A DNA stretch of 60,774 nt from Desulfobulbaceae bacterium (GTDB lineage: Bacteria; Desulfobacterota; Desulfobulbia; Desulfobulbales; Desulfocapsaceae): assembly GCA_003249645.1 (NCBI GenBank), contig QKIH01000023.1, forward strand, positions 1 to 60,774, given 5' to 3'. Positions 8,617 to 18,459 of the stretch are shown here, one piece after another. Under the pieces are notes generated by a model, which worked only from the letters and a program-made list of their open reading frames with translations, ran no database searches and was not told the DNA's origin. Position 1 is the stretch's first letter. Every line of letters starts with the position of its first letter. Made by a program: the position numbers and the translations under genes.

Positions 8617-9549
8617 ATGAAAATCGGCACAGTAAATCTCGACAATCCGTTCATTCTTGCCCCGCTCGCCGGATACACCGATCTTCCATTCAGACTTCTC
8701 TGCAAACGTTATGGTGCAGGCCTCTGCGTTTCTGAAATGATAAGCTGTCATGGCCTTTTTTATCGACAAAAGAAAACGCTCGAGATGCTGGCTTCCGTTG
8801 AGGAGGAAAGACCGGTCTCCTTTCAGCTTTTCGGCGCAGAACCTGATATAATGGCTCAGGCCACCACTATTCTGAATGATTTTTCACCTGATATCATTGA
8901 TATCAATATGGGCTGTCCGGTAAAAAAAGTGACCAAGAAAGGCGCTGGTGCTGCCATGATGGCCGAACCAAAACTGGCTGAAAAGGTGATGAAGGCGGTC
9001 ATTGAAAATGCCTCCTGCCCTGTTACCGTAAAATTCCGTACAGGAGTCACCCTGGAAAATGAAACAGCCGTTGAATTTGCCAGGATGTGCGAACAAAACG
9101 GAGCTTCTGCTGTTATTGTTCACGGCAGATCATGGTCGCAGGGGTTTTCCGGCACGGCTGACTGGACAGTTGTTGAAAAAGTGAAAAAAGCCGTGACGAT
9201 CCCGGTAATAGGCAACGGAGATATCACATCATATCAGATGGGGCTCGACCGTATGGCAGAAACCGGATGTGACGGCATCATGATCGGCAGGGCCGCCGTT
9301 GGCAATCCTTTTATCTTTTCTGCACAAAGAATGGACATTTCACTGCCGCTGCTGGCAAAGGCAGCCCATGAACATTTATTGCTCATGCAAGAGCATCTGC
9401 CGGTGGACAAGATGCTCGGTTGCATCAAGAGCCATATAGGCAGATATTTTAAAAATGAAAAAGGAAGCGCTTATATCAGAAAGAAAGTCTTTGAATGCAA
9501 GACTTTTGACGAGCTTGTCGACTTCGTTCTTTCCTACGCTTCCCTCTAG
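8617..9549 (+). CDS. dusB: tRNA-dihydrouridine synthase (DusB-like)
   Basis: FMN enzyme that reduces specific uridines in the tRNA D-loop region. The 310-residue product begins MKIGTVNLDNPFILAPLAGYTDLPFR, the standard Dus start. It has DINMGCPVKKVTKKGAGAAM with the catalytic Cys, VTVKFRTG, VIVHGRSWSQGFSG, VIGNGDI and GCDGIMIGRAAVGNPFIF. The family start leaves no choice but the ATG at 8617, which abuts the T run of a terminator, so there is no normal ribosome site; a GAGAG in the hairpin's 3' arm is the only candidate. It may be translated from read-through RNA or from a near-leaderless transcript. The exact Dus subfamily is inferred. Confidence 0.93.
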   Translation: MKIGTVNLDNPFILAPLAGYTDLPFRLLCKRYGAGLCVSEMISCHGLFYRQKKTLEMLASVEEERPVSFQLFGAEPDIMAQATTILNDFSPDIIDINMGCPVKKVTKKGAGAAMMAEPKLAEKVMKAVIENASCPVTVKFRTGVTLENETAVEFARMCEQNGASAVIVHGRSWSQGFSGTADWTVVEKVKKAVTIPVIGNGDITSYQMGLDRMAETGCDGIMIGRAAVGNPFIFSAQRMDISLPLLAKAAHEHLLLMQEHLPVDKMLGCIKSHIGRYFKNEKGSAYIRKKVFECKTFDELVDFVLSYASL

Positions 9550-9575
9550 AAATTTCAGGCAGAGAAAGGCTCCTT

Positions 9576-10451
9576 CTAGACCCGTCTTTTTGCAGCCTGA
9601 ACCGTGTTCTTCATCAGCATGGTTATGGTCATTGGGCCAACCCCTCCTGGGACAGGAGTAATCTTGGAGGCTTTTTCAAGAACGTTATCAAAGTCAACGT
9701 CGCCTGCAAGCAAAGCCTTACCCGACTCTGTTTCCCCTACCCGATTAACACCAACATCTATCACGACGGCACCCTCCTTTACCATATCGGCAGTAATTAC
9801 CCGGGCAACACCAACGGCAGCAATGAGAATGTCCGCTTTCAGACAATGCTCTTTCAGGTTTTTGGTTCTGGTATGGCAAACTGTAACGGTTGCATTCCCG
9901 CCTCGCCTTTTCTGTATCATCAGGTTGGCAATGGGTTTACCCACAATATTGCTGCGGCCGACGACAACAACTTCAGCTCCGCTCGTCTCGACACCGCTCC
10001 TGATAAGCAGCTCGAGGATGCCGTGAGGAGTACATGGCAGATAGCAATCTTCCCCAAGCATCATCAACCCGACATTGACAGGATGAAAGCCATCGACATC
10101 CTTCTCAGGGGTTATTGCATTAATGACCTTTGACTCATCCATGTGGTCAGGCAGAGGAAGCTGAACAAGTATGCCATCGATGTTTTCCTGTTTATTATAT
10201 TTGTCTATCAGTTCAAGCAACACCGCTTCACTTGTCTCGGCACTCAAGGTCACCTGGGTTGAGTCAATCCCAAGAGATCTTGCCGTCCTGTTTTTGGCAG
10301 CCACATAGGATTGAGATGCGGGATTTTCACCAACGAGTATGGTAACCAACCCGGGCACTACATTCTGTTTTGCCAGTGTTTCTATCTCAATTTTCAGCTC
10401 TTCACGTATGTCGCTGGCAACCTCACTTCCACGAATTATTTTATCTTCCAT
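9576..10451 (-). CDS. folD: bifunctional methylenetetrahydrofolate dehydrogenase / methenyltetrahydrofolate cyclohydrolase
   Basis: Interconverts 5,10-methylene-, methenyl- and 10-formyl-tetrahydrofolate in one-carbon metabolism. The 291-residue product has the signature VGENPASQSYVAAKNRTA with the active-site Tyr and Lys, GILVQLPLPDHMDE, TPEKDVDGFHPVN, VVGRSNIVGKPIANLM (NADP loop) and TPVPGGVGPMTITML. Length is normal. The ATG at 10451 has a GGAG site. It converges with dusB. Confidence 0.97.
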   Translation of the reverse strand: MEDKIIRGSEVASDIREELKIEIETLAKQNVVPGLVTILVGENPASQSYVAAKNRTARSLGIDSTQVTLSAETSEAVLLELIDKYNKQENIDGILVQLPLPDHMDESKVINAITPEKDVDGFHPVNVGLMMLGEDCYLPCTPHGILELLIRSGVETSGAEVVVVGRSNIVGKPIANLMIQKRRGGNATVTVCHTRTKNLKEHCLKADILIAAVGVARVITADMVKEGAVVIDVGVNRVGETESGKALLAGDVDFDNVLEKASKITPVPGGVGPMTITMLMKNTVQAAKRRV

Positions 10452-10502
10452 AATATCTCCAAATGTTAAGCCTGCTTACGTACCTCTTTATCCAGTTATT
10501 TA

Positions 10503-12224
10503 TCACATAGCAACCAATGGGAGATAATCGGGTTTCCATCGCATTTTGCTGATAAGCTCCTTCATACGAACCTCATCATTTAAATGTTGAAAACTCGCAT
10601 AAACACATGGTCGGCTTAAATCTTTTTCAACTGCAGTCATTGCAACACTCTGCGCAACTTTAACGGTAATATCAGAAATTTTATCGATTGACGGCAGCAA
10701 TGCCCCCTTTTGCAGATCCTTGCTTTCTACACATCGGGCAACCGTTTGGGCAGCAACTGTAAAAAATTCCGGCAACACCTGCCTAGCCCCTGATGCCAGT
10801 ACCCCAAGGCCGATTCCTGGAAAAACAAATATAGAATGACACTGCCTGATTATCTGCGTATCGGTTTCAAGATCTTTTTCAAAAGGCAGCGATGTTGCAA
10901 TTAGTGCCGTGTCTTTGCTCCACTGCTGGAGGTTTTTCACTAAATCGTCATTGTTTGAGGTAGACAGAGAAATTATGACCGGACGTTCAGTATTTGCCGA
11001 TAACAACTCAACACAGGATTTTTCGATACCGGTCATTTCGTCTGTTGTATCGATTAACACAGTTATTCCAGCTTGTTCAATGATATCCTGAATACTGGAC
11101 TTATTATTGAACCAGGGAAGCTTTTTCTTGTTCTTGCCATATTTTTTCTTGTATGAAGCGACATTTCTGGCACTCATAACCAGCCCTTCGGAACCGATAA
11201 GGTAGATACAATCAATAGCCTCTTCAGCAGAAGCGCCCTCCTCTATCAGCCATTGCTCAAGCTGCTGAGCAACACCGACACCAGCTGTATCAGCTCCGTT
11301 TATAAGAATTTTCTGTTCTTTAAGTGATTGTCCTTTGAGCTTCATGGCATTAATAAGCGCCGCAAGAACAACCGAGCCGGTGCCCTGAATATCGTCATTA
11401 AAAGAAATAATCTCTTCTTCAAAGGCATCTTTAATACTGAACGCATTCTGCTTTGAAAAATCTTCCCACTGACAAAGCGCATTGGGGAAAACGTTTCTGA
11501 ATGCCCTTACAAACCGCCCCATAAACGCGAGGTATTCTTCACCTTTCAACCGTTGATGCCGCCAGCCGAGATACCTTTCATCATTGAGAAGTTCCTCATT
11601 ATCTGTACCGACATCAAGAGATATGGGCAGGCAATGCCAAGGAGCAACACCTGCTGCCTGGGTATAGAGCATCAGTTTACCAAGAGAAATGGTGATGCCG
11701 CCGATGCCTTGATCCCCTATACCATGAATACCCTGATTATCTGTCACAACAGCTACCCGAATGTCTCTTTGCAGATAACGGCGGAGGATATCTTCAGCCG
11801 AGTCAATGTTGCCCGGGTAAAAATGAAGGCCATTGGCCTGCCGGAACATCGATGAATACCGTTTGACAACCTCGGCGATTGTCGGGGTATAGATTATATT
11901 GATATATTTTCTGAAGTCACTATGGATAAGTGCATGTGCCAGCGTTACATTTCTATCGAAAATACCGCGGATAAAAATATATTTTTCTATATCATCGACC
12001 TTTGCACTGACGGTCTTGGCAGAATTATCAATCTGATCTTCGAGAGGTCTCACGCCCGGCGGCAGGATCGCTTTTAAGCCTAGCCTTTCACGTTCTGATT
12101 TGTTAAAAGCTGTTCCTTTGTTAATAAAACTGCAGGCGTTGACACTTGTTCCACTTCCATAAACGAGAATTTCCCTGGTGTTGCCAAACTCATCATATTT
12201 AAAACTGTACTGGTTCTCAGACAT
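10503..12224 (-). CDS. NAD-dependent malic enzyme
   Basis: Oxidatively decarboxylates malate to pyruvate and CO2 with NAD. The roughly 573-residue product is the long malic-enzyme type. It has YTPTIAEVVKRYSSMFR with the catalytic Tyr, the RVAVVTDNQGIHGIGDQG loop, the metal ligands in EEEIISFNDDIQGTGSV, an NAD fold with NGADTAGVGVAQQL (a variant of the usual GAGxAxxG), and VFPGIGLGVLASGAR. A longer frame to 12260 exists, but the start at 12224 (MSENQYSFKYDEFGN) has a GGAG site and suits the family. It is divergent from the aminomutase gene with only 65 bp between starts, so the two may share a control region. Confidence 0.92.
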   Translation of the reverse strand: MSENQYSFKYDEFGNTREILVYGSGTSVNACSFINKGTAFNKSERERLGLKAILPPGVRPLEDQIDNSAKTVSAKVDDIEKYIFIRGIFDRNVTLAHALIHSDFRKYINIIYTPTIAEVVKRYSSMFRQANGLHFYPGNIDSAEDILRRYLQRDIRVAVVTDNQGIHGIGDQGIGGITISLGKLMLYTQAAGVAPWHCLPISLDVGTDNEELLNDERYLGWRHQRLKGEEYLAFMGRFVRAFRNVFPNALCQWEDFSKQNAFSIKDAFEEEIISFNDDIQGTGSVVLAALINAMKLKGQSLKEQKILINGADTAGVGVAQQLEQWLIEEGASAEEAIDCIYLIGSEGLVMSARNVASYKKKYGKNKKKLPWFNNKSSIQDIIEQAGITVLIDTTDEMTGIEKSCVELLSANTERPVIISLSTSNNDDLVKNLQQWSKDTALIATSLPFEKDLETDTQIIRQCHSIFVFPGIGLGVLASGARQVLPEFFTVAAQTVARCVESKDLQKGALLPSIDKISDITVKVAQSVAMTAVEKDLSRPCVYASFQHLNDEVRMKELISKMRWKPDYLPLVAM

Positions 12225-12289
12225 GCGAATCTCCACAAGATAAAACTGCACAATTGACAACGATCTTTGCCACTATATAATACCGAACT

Positions 12290-13342
12290 ATGGAAGATTG
12301 GAAAGTAATTTTACATAACAGCATTTCTACTGCGGATCAACTTGCTGATCAAGACTATATTTTTACGCAGCCGGATTCGATACGTGATGTCTGCAAAAAG
12401 TATCCGATGCGCATCAACCAGTATTACCTCAATCTCATTAAAGAGCACGGATCACCATTACTGCTGCAGGCAGTACCCGATATAAAAGAGCTTAAGGACC
12501 ACGTCTGCCTGGACGACCCCCTTGCTGAAGAAAGACTCAGCAAAACGGCAAATCTGGTGCATAAATATCCTGACCGGGTCCTATTTCTGGTTAGCTCCCG
12601 GTGTGCCATGTATTGCCGGTACTGCACAAGAAAAAGAATGGTCGGAACAAAACAGATGCAGATAACGCCTGAAACCATCAGTCGCGGCATCGAATACATA
12701 CAAGATACACCTGCCGTCCGTGAGGTCCTCCTCTCCGGAGGCGACCCGCTGCTGCTTGAAGATGAAGAGCTTGATTCAATTCTTTCCCGCTTGCACAGGA
12801 TTGAACATGTCGAAGTAATACGTATTGGCACCAAAGTTCCATGCACCTTGCCCATGCGCATCACACCAAAGCTCGTCAATATTCTGAAAAAATACCACCC
12901 GCTTTACATAAACACCCATTTCAATCACCCTGCAGAGCTGACTGACGAAGCCCGTAAGGCATGCAATTTACTGGCTGACGGCGGGATACCGCTTGGCTGT
13001 CAGACCGTATTGCTAAGAAATATCAACGATGACGCACAAACCCTCAAGGCTCTCTTTCTGGGACTTCTGAAAATGAGGGTAAAACCGTATTATCTTTTTC
13101 AGTGTGACCTTACCAGGGGAACGAACCATTTTCGCACCTCAACCAGATCCGGCATCAGTATTATGAGACAGCTGATCGGCACTATTTCAGGAATGGCTAT
13201 TCCGACCTACGCCCTCGACGCCCCGCATGGTAAAGGCAAGATCCCGCTTACCCCTCAATACATTCGTAACTTCGGGAAAGAACTTGAATTTGATAATTAC
13301 CTCGGCGAACTGTGTCTTTATCCTGAAGAACTCGATTATTAA
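12290..13342 (+). CDS. KamA-family radical SAM aminomutase (probable lysine 2,3-aminomutase)
   Basis: Radical SAM, PLP-dependent enzyme that moves an amino group from the alpha to the beta carbon. The iron-sulfur motif is CAMYCRYCTRKR (Cys at about residues 105, 109, 112), which is KamA-like rather than the CRYCFRRHF form of EpmB. Both aspartates that bind the lysine side chain in lysine aminomutase appear conserved (FQCDLTRGTNHFRT; YALDAPHGKGK), and the PLP lysine fits the second K of GKGK. At 350 residues it lacks parts of the roughly 416-residue clostridial enzyme. Its role might be beta-lysine for osmoprotection or EF-P modification; no acetyltransferase or epmA is nearby. No clear ribosome site precedes the ATG. 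Confidence 0.82.
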   Translation: MEDWKVILHNSISTADQLADQDYIFTQPDSIRDVCKKYPMRINQYYLNLIKEHGSPLLLQAVPDIKELKDHVCLDDPLAEERLSKTANLVHKYPDRVLFLVSSRCAMYCRYCTRKRMVGTKQMQITPETISRGIEYIQDTPAVREVLLSGGDPLLLEDEELDSILSRLHRIEHVEVIRIGTKVPCTLPMRITPKLVNILKKYHPLYINTHFNHPAELTDEARKACNLLADGGIPLGCQTVLLRNINDDAQTLKALFLGLLKMRVKPYYLFQCDLTRGTNHFRTSTRSGISIMRQLIGTISGMAIPTYALDAPHGKGKIPLTPQYIRNFGKELEFDNYLGELCLYPEELDY

Positions 13343-13445
13343 TTTTTTCTTCAGAGTTCTTGCTTCGGAGTGTTGGTTGACGCTATAGTAGATCATAACC
13401 GGTTATTAATTAACGTTTTCAATTTCCAACAGATTCAGGGCAAAA

Positions 13446-14996
13446 ATGGACAGACAAGAGCTTCTTCAGAAAGTGCTCAGTTCAGATGAACTCCCCACGC
13501 TGCCGACAGTGGCCTCCAAACTGATCACACTGACAACCAGAGAGGATACAACACTTAGTGATATTGCAGATCTGGTATCACAGGACATTGCACTTTCATC
13601 CAAGATTTTAAAAGTCAGCAACTCAGCGTTCTACAGCTTCGCCCAGGAGATAGGCTCCATAAAACAGGCGGTTTCCATTTTAGGAACCAACGCAGTGCGA
13701 AGTCTGGTTCTTTCTTTTTCATTTCTCACCATACGATCCGGAAGAAAGAAATCTGTTTTCAACTTTGAAAAGTTCTGGGAACGTTCGCTGGCATCAGCCG
13801 TAGCTTCCAAACTTATCCTCGAGAAAGTAAAAGGGGCCGATACCGATGAAATATTTATTTCCGGCCTCCTGCAGAATCTCGGCGAACTGATTTTTGCTAG
13901 AACATTTCATAAAGAATATGACGAGCTGCTCGTTAACATTGAAGAAAATCAGCATGATCTCATAAGTGCTGAAGAGACAGTCTTTGGTGAGACCCACTGC
14001 TATATCGGATACCAGGTAGCAAAAACCTGGGGCTTCCCCGATATTCTTGCCCTGCCGATTCTGTTTCACCACGACCCATCCTATTATGACGGCAGTAATA
14101 AGCACATTCTCAACACCATCAAAGCTGTCCATTTGAGTGATTTGCTGATTAATATCATCTATTCTGACAAACCGGATCAATATCATAAGCAATTTTCAAA
14201 AGAAGCGAAGAAGCTCCTTGGTCTTCAGCCTGAAGATATCGACGATATCTTTGCCGGCGTCCATCACCAGGTAAAGAAGGCCGGTGATTATTTTGGCCTT
14301 AAGATCAAAGAACCCAGACCGATACAGGAAATTCTCCAGGAGGCAAACATCCGTTTAAGCCTGCTCAATCTTGACTATGATCAGATGAACAAAGAGCTTA
14401 TAGACGCGAAAATTGCTCTCGAAAACCTGACCAAGGAACTGCGGGAGAAGAACAAGATACTTGATAATCTTGCAAATATTGACGGTTTGACCGAGGTGTA
14501 CAACCACAGGTATATGCAGCACACCCTTGATCAGGAAATAAGCCGGGCCATGCGAAACGACGGCATGATTGGCTTTATTTTGTGTGATATTGATCATTTC
14601 AAGAAGTTCAATGATTCCTATGGACACCAGGCCGGCGATACTATTCTGAAGGAATTCTGCACGATTTTACAATCCAATCTGAGAAAATATGACACTCTTG
14701 CCCGCTACGGCGGCGAAGAGTTCGCCATAATCCTGCCTGAAACAAATGAGGAAGATGCTTTAGCTGTAGCAGAGAAGCTGCGGCAGGTAATTGACAGCGC
14801 CGAATTTGAAGAAAGCCATGAAAGACATCATGTGACAGCCAGTTTCGGCGTCTCTGTATGCAAACCGTCGATCGTTGATGATTTTTCAAAAAACAGTTTT
14901 ATCAGTGAAGCCGATGAAGCTCTTTACCTTGCAAAAAAAGAAGGAAGGAATTGCGTTAGACTTTATAAACAAAAGAAAAAATGGTATAATTTCTAA
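13446..14996 (+). CDS. HDOD-domain diguanylate cyclase
   Basis: A 516-residue signalling protein. Residues about 12-210 form an HDOD domain (LPTLPTVASKLITLT, DIALSSKILKVSNSAFYSF, AVSILGTNAVRSLVLSFSF). A coiled coil follows at about 305-345 (ELIDAKIALENLTKELREKNKILDNL), then a GGDEF domain from about 347 with DGLTEVYNHRYMQ, FILCDIDHFKKFNDSYGH and RYGGEEFAIILPE. The GGEEF active site is intact, so it should make c-di-GMP. An inhibitory RxxD site (RKYD) lies five residues upstream, so product feedback is likely. There is no membrane segment. It is followed 30 bp later by a small unknown gene on the same strand. Confidence 0.93.
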   Translation: MDRQELLQKVLSSDELPTLPTVASKLITLTTREDTTLSDIADLVSQDIALSSKILKVSNSAFYSFAQEIGSIKQAVSILGTNAVRSLVLSFSFLTIRSGRKKSVFNFEKFWERSLASAVASKLILEKVKGADTDEIFISGLLQNLGELIFARTFHKEYDELLVNIEENQHDLISAEETVFGETHCYIGYQVAKTWGFPDILALPILFHHDPSYYDGSNKHILNTIKAVHLSDLLINIIYSDKPDQYHKQFSKEAKKLLGLQPEDIDDIFAGVHHQVKKAGDYFGLKIKEPRPIQEILQEANIRLSLLNLDYDQMNKELIDAKIALENLTKELREKNKILDNLANIDGLTEVYNHRYMQHTLDQEISRAMRNDGMIGFILCDIDHFKKFNDSYGHQAGDTILKEFCTILQSNLRKYDTLARYGGEEFAIILPETNEEDALAVAEKLRQVIDSAEFEESHERHHVTASFGVSVCKPSIVDDFSKNSFISEADEALYLAKKEGRNCVRLYKQKKKWYNF

Positions 14997-15026
14997 CCTT
15001 ATTAATTTAGCAGAGATTTCTACACC

Positions 15027-15725
15027 ATGACAGAAGAAACCACTTTTAATTATCGTTTTGATTTTCCTGACGGGTCTAAAAAACGTTTTCTCATTAAACT
15101 TGATGCACAGACTTTCACAGTGAAATCAAATGTGCAGCGACCGCCGGAATGGACAGAGCTGCACAACAACCAGTGTACCTGCTGTCGCCTTGATCGGGAA
15201 ACCGTCCGTTATTGTCCTGTAGCAGTCAATATTGCTGAATTAATCAGTTCATTCAAAGATATCATCTCCCATGAAGCGTGTACTGTTTCCTGCATTACCG
15301 CAGAACGGACATATATAAAAGATACCATCGTACAAGACGGGCTAAGTTCAATTCTGGGCATTATCATGGCCACTTCCGGCTGTCCGACAATGAATATTCT
15401 CAAACCTATGGCAAGATTCCATCTGCCCTTTGCCAGTGTTGACGAGTCGATGTTCCGCTCGGTGTCCGTCTACCTCCTTCGCCAGTATTTCATAGAACAG
15501 CGCGGCGGCAAGGGAGATTTCTCCCTCTCAGTAATGCAGAAGTATTATGAACAGATCGAGGAAGTCAATCAGGGCATTCTGGGAAGAATAAGAACAGCAT
15601 CCAATCTCGATGCAGATAAGAATGCCATCGTCATTCTCAATTGCCTTGCACAGATCCTCAACATGGAAGTCGAAGATAATCTCTCATCGCTGCAGCGCTA
15701 TTTCTTTACCGATGAGAAGAAATGA
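15027..15725 (+). CDS. conserved hypothetical protein with Cys-rich motif (possibly DUF6901)
   Basis: A 232-residue soluble protein. The N-terminal 50 residues look like a small beta domain (FNYRFDFPDGSKKRFLIKLD). A cysteine cluster follows, NNQCTCCRLDRETVRYCPVA (about residues 51-70), then mainly helix with SSILGIIMATSGCPTMNILKPM. The four close cysteines suggest a metal site. It resembles a family I recall as DUF6901, but I cannot verify this. It is encoded 30 bp after the HDOD-GGDEF gene and is probably co-transcribed, so a link to c-di-GMP signalling is possible but not shown. Confidence 0.7.
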   Translation: MTEETTFNYRFDFPDGSKKRFLIKLDAQTFTVKSNVQRPPEWTELHNNQCTCCRLDRETVRYCPVAVNIAELISSFKDIISHEACTVSCITAERTYIKDTIVQDGLSSILGIIMATSGCPTMNILKPMARFHLPFASVDESMFRSVSVYLLRQYFIEQRGGKGDFSLSVMQKYYEQIEEVNQGILGRIRTASNLDADKNAIVILNCLAQILNMEVEDNLSSLQRYFFTDEKK

Positions 15726-15735
15726 CGACTAGAGA

Positions 15736-18243
15736 TCACATCATGTTTTCAGGATCCATATCGACTTGAATCCTGGTGTTTTTTCCATAAGAACATTGCT
15801 GAGCAAGACTGTCTATCGTTTTTCCTACCCAGATCAAATCTTCCACATGCGGTGATTTGATCATCAGCTGATAACGGTATTTTTCCTTCAACCGATCCAG
15901 AGGAGCCGGTGCAGGCCCCATTATCACGAGTCTTTTTGCCAGCTCCTTATCTTCTTCCAAAGCAGTTTCATACAATTTTTTCCGTATCTGCAAACCGGTA
16001 TTTTCAACATCCATGCGCTGTGCGCTGTCGATATGGATGGCCAGCATCCTGATAAAAGGAGGATAAACCGGTGATTGCCTTAACTGAATTTCATGTTCAT
16101 AGAATCCATCAAAGTCATGATTCTTCGCATTCTGGATGGCATAGTGATACGGCTGCATGGTCTGAATGATCACCCGGCCCTTTTCTTTTCCTCGCCCTGC
16201 TCTGCCTGTAACCTGACTTATCAGCTGATAGGTTCTTTCTGCAGCCCGGAAATCGGGCATATGCAGGCCGCTGTCGGCATAGACCACGCCAACCAGGGTA
16301 ACGCCTGGAAAATCATGCCCCTTCGCGATCATCTGGGTTCCTACCATGACATCGATTTTTCCCTCATGCATGTCATGAACCGTTTTCAAAAACTGCTGTT
16401 TATCACGTGTTGAATCAGAATCCAGACGTGCAATTCTTGCATCCGGCAAGAGCGTTTGTAACTCTTCCTGAATCCGTTCGGTTCCGAAGCCGACCGGTAT
16501 AAGTTTATCGGACCTGCAATTCTCACAGACCAAATGGGAGGTAAGAGAGTAATTACAATAATGGCAGACAAGACGGTTGATCGACTTGTGGAGTGTCAGA
16601 GAAACATGGCAATTTTTACACTCGACCTGCTTTCCACACTCTCTGCAGATCACAACCGATGAAAAACCACGCCTATTCAACAAGATAACTGACTGTTGTC
16701 TTTTGTTGTAATTTTCAACAATAGCATCAGCCAGCTGTGGCCAGAAAATACGTTTTTTTTCTCGAGTGGAGTTTTGCCGAATATCAACGATTGTCACCTC
16801 AGGCAGGCTTTGACTCCCTGCCCGTTTCTCCATTTTCAGCAGTGTATATTTTCCATGGATTGCATTGTAGTAGCTGACAACAGACGGCGTAGCCGATCCA
16901 AGCAACACTGTTGAATTATTTAGTTTCCCTCTTAATACCGCAAGATCACGCCCGTTATATCTGAAACTGTCATCCTGTTTAAATGCCCCGTCATGTTCTT
17001 CATCAACGATTATCAGACCGATATTTTCAAGAGGAGCAAAAACTGCTGAACGTGCCCCGATAACAATCCTGGCTTTCCCGGTGAGGGCATTAAACCATTG
17101 ATCATATTTCTGTCCGGGAGTAAGCCCTGAATGCTGGAGAACAACCTGATCCTGAAATCTTGCAATAAAATGTGATTCGAGCTGGGTGGCCAAGGCGATT
17201 TCCGGCACCAGCACCAGTACATCCTTTCCCCTTTCAATGGTATGAGCAGTTGCCCTTAAATAGACTTCTGTCTTGCCGCTGGCCGTTACTCCATGGAGCA
17301 GAAAAGGAGAAAATTTTTCAGAATCAATTGCTTCAACAAGGGCCGAGTACGCCCGCTGCTGCTCCCCTGTGAGATTTTCCGGGATTTCCCGCTGAATATA
17401 CTGCCCGCCAAAAGGATTTCTGAAAATACGCTGTTCGTTCTTTATCACAAGACCTTTTTCAAGAAGCGATGGAACAGCTTTTCGTGCACCTGAATAGTTT
17501 TTAAAAAGCTCTTTTCCAGGTATCTGAGAAACATTGTTGGCTGACAAATAACTGGCAATCTCATTCAGCGTATTCTTTTCTATAAGCTTCAATCCATCGT
17601 CCAGCGAATCAGCAGAAAATGACGAAGCTGTCTGTGCGAATTTATTATTCAGGCCATAACAGGTTTCTGTCTTTTCCTTTACCTTATCAGAAACAATATG
17701 ATCAGATAGCTTGACGATCTTCTGCTGCTCGAGCTTATTTACAAGGGTCTTGCTGGAAGATTTCTTCAGGATCGCTTTTGTGCTTGCACCGGAAAGCATC
17801 TTTTTTAAATGCAGTTCATCCAACCACGCTTTTTCTTCCGGCCTGCACAGAGCCTTTGCATCGATAAGCCCCTCCTCGTCGATAAGCTCCAGTTTCTTTT
17901 CACTTTTTGAAACAAGGCCTGCCGGGAGCGCGGCCTTGATAGCCATACCGAGTGGAATAGAATAATATGTTGCGGTCCATTGAAAAAACGGCACCATATT
18001 AGGGTGGAAAAGAGGGATATCATCTAGAAATTCACTTGCTGCTTTTACAGTAAAGTCGACGTCATGGGCTGCTTCACAGTCGACTACATACCCGGTTATC
18101 TTTCTGCCGGACAGGTTGACAAAAACACGACGGCCAATGTATTTTTCAGCCTCGGCGACACTGTCAGCCCGATAGCCGGAAGGGAATTTATATGAAAGCG
18201 TCTCAGAGACGGGAGCAGCTACTGCAACCTTTAGCCAGATCAT
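15736..18243 (-). CDS. priA: primosomal protein N' (replication restart helicase)
   Basis: DEAH-type helicase that reloads the replisome at stalled forks. The 835-residue product has the N-terminal 3'-binding domain (VAVAAPVSETLSYKFP), Walker A HGVTASGKTEVYLRA, the DEEH box (LIIVDEEHDGAFKQ), GSATPSV, and the helicase-embedded zinc module with eight cysteines in four pairs (CRECGKQVECKNC, CHYCN, CENC). GTQMIAKGHDFPGVTLV and QVTGRAGRG follow. Length is normal to slightly long. It converges with the 15027-15725 gene, 10 bp apart, and is divergent from hrpA. Confidence 0.96.
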   Translation of the reverse strand: MIWLKVAVAAPVSETLSYKFPSGYRADSVAEAEKYIGRRVFVNLSGRKITGYVVDCEAAHDVDFTVKAASEFLDDIPLFHPNMVPFFQWTATYYSIPLGMAIKAALPAGLVSKSEKKLELIDEEGLIDAKALCRPEEKAWLDELHLKKMLSGASTKAILKKSSSKTLVNKLEQQKIVKLSDHIVSDKVKEKTETCYGLNNKFAQTASSFSADSLDDGLKLIEKNTLNEIASYLSANNVSQIPGKELFKNYSGARKAVPSLLEKGLVIKNEQRIFRNPFGGQYIQREIPENLTGEQQRAYSALVEAIDSEKFSPFLLHGVTASGKTEVYLRATAHTIERGKDVLVLVPEIALATQLESHFIARFQDQVVLQHSGLTPGQKYDQWFNALTGKARIVIGARSAVFAPLENIGLIIVDEEHDGAFKQDDSFRYNGRDLAVLRGKLNNSTVLLGSATPSVVSYYNAIHGKYTLLKMEKRAGSQSLPEVTIVDIRQNSTREKKRIFWPQLADAIVENYNKRQQSVILLNRRGFSSVVICRECGKQVECKNCHVSLTLHKSINRLVCHYCNYSLTSHLVCENCRSDKLIPVGFGTERIQEELQTLLPDARIARLDSDSTRDKQQFLKTVHDMHEGKIDVMVGTQMIAKGHDFPGVTLVGVVYADSGLHMPDFRAAERTYQLISQVTGRAGRGKEKGRVIIQTMQPYHYAIQNAKNHDFDGFYEHEIQLRQSPVYPPFIRMLAIHIDSAQRMDVENTGLQIRKKLYETALEEDKELAKRLVIMGPAPAPLDRLKEKYRYQLMIKSPHVEDLIWVGKTIDSLAQQCSYGKNTRIQVDMDPENMM

Positions 18244-18459
18244 ATTATTGCTTTGCTTCTTTAATGAATATCGTATCAGATTAAGACAAACTCAACAGCA
18301 TGGCAGACCGTCTTGCTTTCATGTTGGATATAGAATATACAGTGCAGTCACAGACGGAAAAACAGTTTATCACCATCCATAACATAATGTGTTTCGAGAG
18401 TGCTCAGGCCTCATTTCATAACACAAATATTTTATATTATCATCAATCTATAATTTTTC

